Below are positions 5,625-10,044 of a stretch of 10,044 nt of DNA, piece after piece. The stretch covers positions 1 to 10,044 of the forward strand of contig JASFMR010000110.1 in NCBI GenBank assembly GCA_050117475.1. Direction: 5' to 3'. Both the position numbers and the translations under genes were made by a program. The stretch's first letter is position 1. Every line of letters starts with the position of its first letter. The notes below the pieces were generated by a model, which worked only from the letters and a program-made list of their open reading frames with translations, was not told the origin of the DNA and did not search any database. Source of the DNA: Fodinibius sp050117475 (GTDB lineage: Bacteria; Bacteroidota; Rhodothermia; Balneolales; Balneolaceae).

Positions 5625-6029
5625 CTATGAGACCGGTGCGGTTTTTGGGATCGTAAGTTTTAATAGCCAAGTGGCACACAGGCAGCCAATAGTATCAAAA
5701 AGCAAGTCGTAAAGATCGGGATCACGGTGATAGGGCATCACGTATTGCAGAAATTCGACCGAGGCGCCAAACGTAACGCCAATGAGGAAGATGATCCAAA
5801 AATTAGCCGTCGACTTGGTTTTAATGTAACTATACAGGCCTACAGAAAAAGTCCAGCTGCCAAACATCAGCAGGTGTCCAAGCTTATCATAATGCCAAAT
5901 TTTGCTGTCTCCTAAAACATTGGAAGGTACAAGAGTCAGGAATAACAATACGATCGTTAAAAATGCAATACCTATTGGCAACAAATAACTGTTATCAGAT
6001 AGAAATGAATAGATAGATGTTAGCTTCAT
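5625..6029 (-). CDS. VanZ-like membrane protein
   Basis: Integral membrane protein of 134 aa with about four helices (roughly 16-34, 50-68, 76-92 and 106-125). VanZ-family marks are YDKLGHLLMFG (47-57) and a following block with E92, Q95, R102, D105 and D108 in VEFLQYVMPYHRDPDLYDLL (91-110). The usual DxxxNxxG segment reads DLLFDTIG here, with D for N. VanZ itself gives low-level teicoplanin resistance, but most chromosomal homologs have no known function, so no resistance role should be read into this. Its ATG overlaps the nnr stop by 4 bp (ATGA), which implies coupled translation at the end of the proS operon. No SD is visible. No intrinsic terminator is seen after the stop. Confidence 0.88.
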   Translation of the reverse strand: MKLTSIYSFLSDNSYLLPIGIAFLTIVLLFLTLVPSNVLGDSKIWHYDKLGHLLMFGSWTFSVGLYSYIKTKSTANFWIIFLIGVTFGASVEFLQYVMPYHRDPDLYDLLFDTIGCLCATWLLKLTIPKTAPVS

Positions 6030-7546
6030 ACAAAATCTAAGGGTTCAGGAATTCCGTCGTAGTGTTGTAAATAATAATCTAGTTTCTGCTTCCCGCGCAA
6101 TAGTGCCATTGCACAACTTTGATCGGAGGCGAATTCCATAGCCAGGTAAGCGCCTATTTTTCCGGCTAATACATCGCCGCTGCCTGCCCGAGCAAAGTAA
6201 CGGGTATTGTAGTTTGTTAAATAGCACTTGCCTGAAGGTGTTCCCACAATTCCAGGCATTCCTTTCGAGAGCAACGTAAGTTTATGTTTGGTAGAAAACT
6301 CCCTCGCTTTTTGAAGTCGATCACTGTCATCGCTCACATCTTTTTTTAACAGCTTTTGCAATTCACCCGGGTGCGGGGTCAAAATCCATTCCACCTCTCT
6401 CGGTTTTTTGAATTCCGAAAGTTGTGATAAACACCACAAGCCGTCTGCATCGATGACGGTGTCCCAGTTGTTGTGAGATAAAAATTGTTCTACAAATGCC
6501 GTAGTTGATGCATCACGCCCAAGCCCCGGCCCAAGAAGTACTTTGCCTTTTTTCTCGTTTACAATATCAAGAACCTTCTCGGTGTGTTCTTCTTTGAAGC
6601 AGAAATCATCCCTGCTGCCTACCGACCTTTTAATAATGGAAGGGAGGTTATGTTCATAAACGGATAACACACCACGGGGACAAACCAGTATGACAGCCCC
6701 GGGGCCTTCGGCCCAGGCACTTTCCGCGGCCATGATGGCAGCACCGGTCAATCCTTCGGATCCCGCTACAATATAAAGTACGCCGGAGTCGTATTTGTGT
6801 TTACCTGGATTGGGTCTTTCCATGGGGACCCAGTTTTCATCCAACAAAAAGGTAGAACATTTTTCTTTATAGGTATTCGGGAAGGGAAGTTCACAGTAGT
6901 AAACGAGACCTGTTAGCCGGGGGCCTTCGTTCAGGTAGAAACCTTGTTTCATTCCGCCAAATGCAAACGTTTTGTCAGCTTCAACGGCACTGCCCATTAT
7001 TTTACCCGAGTCGGAATGGAGGCCTGTGGGGATATCCATCGAGAAAGTGGGTGCGCTCTGTTCATTGGCCCATGCAACGGCATTTTGATAATCACCTCGA
7101 ACTTCGCTTGTTAGTCCGGTACCCAGCATGCCGTCAATGATAAAATCAAACTCAGCCCCTTCCTGGAAATCGTTCCACCGTTCAAAAATGGTTACTTGTT
7201 TACCGGTACTGAAATTTTGGAGCAGCTCCAGGTTCTTTTCAGCATCCGGGGAGAGATTTTCGATACCGTCCAGGAAGACGAGGGTTGCTTTCGAATCATG
7301 CTGCATTAAATAACGGGCCACGACCAAGGCATCCCCGCAATTGTTGCCTTTTCCGCACAAATAAACGCCGTGGGATAAGTTCTCATGAGCCTGCAGCAGA
7401 TGTTTGGCAGCCGACAAACCGGCGATTTCCATGAGGGTAAAACCTTCTATACCCATTTTTGAGATTGTCTTGCGGTCAACCTCCCGGCTCAGTTCTGAGT
7501 CCAGGAGATACTGTGAGTATGGAGCTTTTAAAGTCTCTTTCACCAT
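6026..7546 (-). CDS. nnr: Bifunctional NAD(P)H-hydrate epimerase / ADP-dependent dehydratase (YjeF type)
   Basis: Cytosolic 506-aa enzyme that repairs hydrated NADH and NADPH. The N-terminal domain (about 8-222) epimerises R- and S-NAD(P)HX: GKGNNCGDALVVAR (65-78), DGMLGTGL (138-145) and MDIPTGLHSDSG (170-181) are its signatures. The C-terminal ribokinase-like domain (about 240-500) dehydrates S-NAD(P)HX with ADP: YIVAGSEGLTGAA (258-270), GPGLGR (339-344), DADGLW (366-371), TPHPGEL (390-396) and GSGDVLAG (455-462), whose aspartate is the expected catalytic residue. Length is normal for the fusion. Two departures: the NNGGDG loop reads NNCGDA, and the end after about 475 lacks the usual family closing block. 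The start overlaps the PAP2-like stop by 7 bp, and the stop overlaps vanZ by 4 bp. No SD is visible. Confidence 0.94.
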   Translation of the reverse strand: MVKETLKAPYSQYLLDSELSREVDRKTISKMGIEGFTLMEIAGLSAAKHLLQAHENLSHGVYLCGKGNNCGDALVVARYLMQHDSKATLVFLDGIENLSPDAEKNLELLQNFSTGKQVTIFERWNDFQEGAEFDFIIDGMLGTGLTSEVRGDYQNAVAWANEQSAPTFSMDIPTGLHSDSGKIMGSAVEADKTFAFGGMKQGFYLNEGPRLTGLVYYCELPFPNTYKEKCSTFLLDENWVPMERPNPGKHKYDSGVLYIVAGSEGLTGAAIMAAESAWAEGPGAVILVCPRGVLSVYEHNLPSIIKRSVGSRDDFCFKEEHTEKVLDIVNEKKGKVLLGPGLGRDASTTAFVEQFLSHNNWDTVIDADGLWCLSQLSEFKKPREVEWILTPHPGELQKLLKKDVSDDSDRLQKAREFSTKHKLTLLSKGMPGIVGTPSGKCYLTNYNTRYFARAGSGDVLAGKIGAYLAMEFASDQSCAMALLRGKQKLDYYLQHYDGIPEPLDFV

Positions 7547-8289
7547 AAATTTGTTAGCATGCTTAACTCAAGTATAGTGAGCAGGAATCCCGCTAAAGCG
7601 CCTCCGAATAATTCTGCCAGCGTGTGAATATTCAGGCGGTATCGTGCCCATATCATAAGTGGTAAAATTAGCAAAAGGATGGATAAGGATAAAATATATG
7701 TGAAATTTGCCGCCGGTATTATGTTCATCCTGCACAAATAAAGAAATATAGCCCCCGCCGAGGAGAGTGCTGCAGTATGAATACTCATTTTCCAAATAAA
7801 ATTGATGATAAACCCTATAAGAGGATTAATGAGGAATACAAACGAAATGGCTGCTAGAACCCTCGACGTACTAGCAAGGGTCAGACTAAAGCAGAGAAAG
7901 ACAATGAAGGCACATCCGATTGAAATAATGAAAAGTCTGTTTCGGGAAGTACGCTCCGGGAGATCAAGGGAGCTGATATACTTTTTACGAAGCAGATAAA
8001 AGGTCGCTGTAAATGGAGTTATGGTATAAAAAAAGAGGGAAATCCCCATTATCCAACCGATGGTACTATCCATTAACCCCAGCAGCCAGGCAGTTAGTCC
8101 GATAACTACGGGTGGCAAAAAAAGAGGATTGATCAGATCGGATATCAGCCGTGCGGGACCGTCTTTTTGGAGCCGTTTGATTAAGCTAAAGTTTTTATAT
8201 GTTGATATCCGATCCAAATTACCTGTCTTTCTTAATATGCCCGGGCAAATAGTACCTTCTGCCTGGAAGGTTTGCCTGTCACCATGCAT
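7540..8289 (-). CDS. PAP2-like membrane protein with degenerate catalytic motifs
   Basis: Polytopic inner-membrane protein of 249 aa from the chosen start, with about six helices. The third phosphatase motif is recognisable as ARYRLNIHTLAE near the C-terminus (Rx5H, then E in place of D). The PSGH motif is replaced by KMSIHTAALSSAG, and the KX6RP motif is only hinted at by LPERTSRNR. This resembles the Bacteroidota PAP2-superfamily proteins with an intact IHT/NxHT core; lipid phosphate phosphatase activity is uncertain. Three starts are possible: a TTG at 8322, an ATG at 8289 and a TTG at 8217. The ATG at 8289 has a clear SD (GGAGG, 7 nt) but overlaps proS by 58 bp in another frame. The TTG at 8217 lies 14 bp past the proS stop and would give 225 aa. 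The first 25 residues from 8289 resemble no domain, so the shorter form is a real alternative. Confidence 0.8.
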   Translation of the reverse strand: MHGDRQTFQAEGTICPGILRKTGNLDRISTYKNFSLIKRLQKDGPARLISDLINPLFLPPVVIGLTAWLLGLMDSTIGWIMGISLFFYTITPFTATFYLLRKKYISSLDLPERTSRNRLFIISIGCAFIVFLCFSLTLASTSRVLAAISFVFLINPLIGFIINFIWKMSIHTAALSSAGAIFLYLCRMNIIPAANFTYILSLSILLLILPLMIWARYRLNIHTLAELFGGALAGFLLTILELSMLTNLW

Positions 8290-9698
8290 TTGCCTTCCTC
8301 CCCTTCTTTCAAAGGGATACAACGAATGGTAGCTTTGGTTTCGTCTTTAATTTTTTCTTCGGTTTCGGCTGTACCGTCCCAATGGGCATAGATAAAGCCC
8401 CCTTCATTGTCAATAACCTCCTTGAACTCCTCATATGAATCAACAGAATGGGTATTTGCTTCAATTCGTTCACGGGCAGATTCAAACAGTTCTTCCTGAA
8501 TGGTTTCGAGCAGTTCAGCGGCTTTTTGCCCGATGCCTTCCCGGCTGACGATATTTTTGTCGCGGGTATCACGTCGTGCCAGCTCTACATTATTATTCTC
8601 CAGATCGCGAGGACCAATTGTCAATCGCAAGGGTATGCCGGCGGCTTCATGCTCATTGAACTTCCAGCCCGGGCTCATATTTTCCCGGTTATCAAGCTTA
8701 ACGCGAATATCCAATGCTTCTAGTTCCTGTATAATTTCATCGCAGTAATCCAGCACCTTGCTTTTTTGTTCATCGTTTTTCCAAATAGGTACAATTACCG
8801 CTTGGTTAGGCGCCAGTTTCGGCGGCAGTACCAAGCCCTGATCGTCAGAGTGCGTCATGATCAAACCGCCTATAAGCCGAGTGGAAACTCCCCAGCTGGT
8901 AGCCCAAACATATTCGTGTTCACCTTCGGAGCTTTGGAATTTCACGTCGAAGGCTTTTGCAAAATTCTGTCCCAGGAAGTGTGACGTCCCGGCTTGTAAT
9001 GCCTTGTTGTCCTGCAGCAATGTTTCAATACAGTAGGTATCAACAGCCCCTGCAAAACGTTCAGACTCGGTTTTCACCCCGGTGACCACCGGCATGGCCA
9101 TATATTCCTCTGCAAATGTACGATACACTTCCAGCATTTGTCGGGTCTCCTGCACAGCCTCTTCTTTTGTGGCGTGTGCGGTATGGCCTTCCTGCCACAA
9201 AAACTCCATCGTTCGCAGAAACAGGCGCGTGCGCATTTCCCAGCGTACCACATTGGCCCATTGGTTGATTAGAATAGGCAGATCACGGTACGATTGAATC
9301 CAGTTTCGATAGGAGTCCCAGATAATAGTCTCGGATGTTGGCCGAACGATAAGTTCTTCTTCCAGGCGGGATTCAGGATCTACCTCCACACCATCATTTG
9401 AGCTTTTCAACCGGCTGTGTGTGACGACTGCACATTCTTTGGCAAAACCCTCGACATGCTGGGCTTCTTTTGAAAGGAATGATTTAGGGATGAAAAGCGG
9501 AAAATAGGCATTCTCATGACCGGTATCCTTGAACATTTGATCGAGGGCATCCTGCATGTTTTCCCAGAGGGCATAGCCATTGGGACGAATGACCATGCAG
9601 CCGCGCACAGGAGAATGGTCGGCAAGTTTGCCTTCGCGGATTACATCTTGATACCATTGAGAAAAATCTTCGTCTTTAGGAGTAATCTTCTTTGCCAT
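8232..9698 (-). CDS. proS: Prolyl-tRNA synthetase, archaeal/eukaryotic type
   Basis: Cytosolic class II synthetase of 488 aa that charges tRNA-Pro. It is the short archaeal/eukaryotic type without the bacterial editing insertion. Residues 11-35 (DFSQWYQDVI, then SPVRGCMVI) and 62-92 (NAYFPLFIPKSFLSKEAQHV, EGFAKECAVVTH) are hallmarks. Catalytic motifs are VRPTSET (118-124), motif 2 RWEMRTRLFLRTMEFLWQEG (152-171) and motif 3 GGLIMTHSDDQGLVLPP (277-293). An anticodon-binding domain starts near 298, and the C-terminal ProS-specific domain ends in the usual aromatic FARAY. That domain keeps two cysteines (TIRCIP and GKCMVTGK), but the other two zinc positions read AHWDGTAETEEK. The frame extends to a TTG at 9776, but the protein family starts at MAKKIT, so ATG 9698 is used. 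It heads the pap2-nnr-vanZ operon. No SD or clear promoter box is visible. Confidence 0.96.
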   Translation of the reverse strand: MAKKITPKDEDFSQWYQDVIREGKLADHSPVRGCMVIRPNGYALWENMQDALDQMFKDTGHENAYFPLFIPKSFLSKEAQHVEGFAKECAVVTHSRLKSSNDGVEVDPESRLEEELIVRPTSETIIWDSYRNWIQSYRDLPILINQWANVVRWEMRTRLFLRTMEFLWQEGHTAHATKEEAVQETRQMLEVYRTFAEEYMAMPVVTGVKTESERFAGAVDTYCIETLLQDNKALQAGTSHFLGQNFAKAFDVKFQSSEGEHEYVWATSWGVSTRLIGGLIMTHSDDQGLVLPPKLAPNQAVIVPIWKNDEQKSKVLDYCDEIIQELEALDIRVKLDNRENMSPGWKFNEHEAAGIPLRLTIGPRDLENNNVELARRDTRDKNIVSREGIGQKAAELLETIQEELFESARERIEANTHSVDSYEEFKEVIDNEGGFIYAHWDGTAETEEKIKDETKATIRCIPLKEGEEGKCMVTGKPSRQKVLFARAY

Positions 9699-9850
9699 GA
9701 GAAATAAGGGAATTCGGTTCGTAAATGGTTTAAAAATTGATAAGCTTGAAAATAAGGTGATTTCAAGGAGCCTCAAAAAAAGATGTCCATTTTCCTTTTG
9801 ATTTGTGGAAAAAATCTTCCGAGGGTCTTAATATTTAACAAGAATTGCTT

Positions 9851-9858
9851 TATATTTG
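9851..9858 (+). promoter_or_regulatory. -7 box (TATATTTG) of the tRNA gene
   Basis: TATATTTG matches TAnnTTTG exactly and ends 13 bp before the first base of the tRNA, so transcription would start a few bases upstream of the mature 5' end. No clear TTG is seen at -33. The 95-bp stretch from the proS TTG extension to the tRNA has no other feature that I can support. Confidence 0.55.
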
Positions 9859-9871
9859 GCAACTCTTTGAT

Positions 9872-9945
9872 GGCGTGGTAGCTCAGTTGGTGAGAGCGTC
9901 GGATTCATAACCCGGAGGTCGACGGTTCGATTCCGTCCCACGCTA
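9872..9945 (+). tRNA. tRNA with CAU anticodon (probably elongator tRNA-Met)
   Basis: Complete 74-nt cloverleaf. The acceptor GGCGTGG (9872-9878) pairs with CCACGCT (9938-9944), with a G1-U72 wobble; the discriminator is A9945. T8-A9 is at 9879-9880. The D stem is GCTC/GAGC with loop AGTTGGTGA. The anticodon loop is TTCATAA (9904-9910) with CAT at 9906-9908. The T stem GACGG/CCGTC closes loop TTCGATT. No CCA is encoded, so it must be added. The first anticodon-stem pair from the loop is A-C, which is not canonical, and the outer pair is U-G. The absence of a C1-A72 mismatch and of three G-C pairs in the anticodon stem argues against initiator tRNA. A lysidine-modified tRNA-Ile with the same CAU anticodon cannot be fully excluded. 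Confidence 0.93.
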
Positions 9946-9952
9946 CTGAATG

Positions 9953-9993
9953 AAAGCCCGGGGATGTTGAAAAAACATCGTTGGGCTTTTTTT
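9953..9993 (+). terminator. Intrinsic terminator after the CAU tRNA
   Basis: The outer stem AAAGCCC (9953-9959) pairs with GGGCTTT (9983-9989). The inner stem GATGTT (9963-9968) pairs with AACATC (9974-9979), with a 5-nt loop and a small internal loop of GG/TT wobbles. Seven T (9987-9993) follow the stem. It lies 8 bp past the tRNA, so the tRNA is probably a single-gene transcript and the next tRNA-like sequence needs its own promoter. Confidence 0.88.
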
Positions 9994-10009
9994 ATGAACG
10001 GTACCGTAC

Positions 10010-10044
10010 GATGGCGAAGTTCAGTTGGTGAGAGCGACGGATTC
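10010..10044 (+). tRNA. 5' half of a second tRNA-like sequence, cut by the window end
   Basis: Bases 10022-10044 repeat 9884-9906 of the upstream tRNA with one mismatch (A10037 for T9899), through the D arm to the first anticodon base. Aligned on this, the acceptor would be GATGGCG (10010-10016), positions 8-9 would be AA rather than TA, and the D stem would be GTTC/GAGC with one U-G pair. The near-invariant T8 is missing and the acceptor is unlike the first copy, so this may be a degenerate copy rather than a working tRNA. The anticodon is outside the window apart from its first base, C. Confidence 0.5.

Noticed and set aside
5620..5635. 5-bp hairpin spanning the vanZ stop codon
   Set aside because: The stem is short with one wobble and no U-tract follows on the minus strand, so it is not a credible terminator.
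5625..6029. Reading the VanZ-like gene as an antibiotic-resistance gene
   Set aside because: No van cluster is present. The gene is in a housekeeping operon and most VanZ-family proteins have no resistance role.
6045..6227. 60-codon minus-strand ORF within nnr
   Set aside because: It is an alternate frame of the conserved dehydratase domain, with no independent support.
8448..8984. Several plus-strand ORFs of 70-90 codons opposite proS
   Set aside because: They are antisense shadows of a strongly conserved gene, with no family resemblance and no ribosome-binding sites.
9699..9776. 26-codon N-terminal extension of proS from a TTG
   Set aside because: The family begins at MAKKIT and the extension resembles no synthetase N-terminus.

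Overview
The window looks like ordinary chromosomal DNA from a member of the Bacteroidota/Balneolota side of the FCB group; Balneolaceae is my best guess. The reasons are three energy-transducing TonB proteins of the Bacteroidota kind, an archaeal-type prolyl-tRNA synthetase, a serC-DUF1015 pair, AT-rich leaders that mostly lack a Shine-Dalgarno (SD) sequence, and several exact matches to the Bacteroidota -7 box TAnnTTTG. The taxonomy is inferred from protein style, not from a search. I see no insertion sequence, phage gene, CRISPR array or defence locus.

Layout, left to right. Positions 1-1890 (minus strand) hold a DUF1015 protein followed by serC (phosphoserine aminotransferase), which runs off the left edge. 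Divergent from this, at 2055-2828 (plus strand), a DUF1844 protein and a Nudix hydrolase abut with no gap. The Nudix gene converges on the next block, and the two stop codons share one TTAA palindrome. Positions 2825-5443 (minus strand) hold three tonB-type genes in tandem. The upper two are close paralogs of exactly 219 aa, each with its own intrinsic terminator. The third is much more diverged. The gap between the upper two is 360 bp and holds inverted repeats and, on the plus strand, a 23-codon ORF with a good SD. Positions 5625-9698 (minus strand) are a four-gene operon: proS, a PAP2-like membrane protein, the bifunctional NAD(P)HX repair enzyme nnr, and a VanZ-like membrane protein, with overlapping or nearly overlapping ends. 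On the plus strand at the right edge lie a complete CAU-anticodon tRNA with its own -7 box and terminator, then the first half of a second tRNA-like sequence cut by the window end.

Functionally the genes are mostly housekeeping: serine and phosphoserine metabolism, nucleotide clean-up (Nudix), repair of damaged NAD(P)H, prolyl-tRNA charging, and coupling of proton-motive force to outer-membrane uptake. No TonB-dependent receptor, ExbB or ExbD gene is present, so the partners of the three TonB proteins lie elsewhere. The points most worth a second look are the TonB array with its shared TGTTTCA inverted repeats, the small ORF within it, the DGHHR motif of the DUF1015 protein beside serC, and the odd tRNA-like sequence at the right edge.
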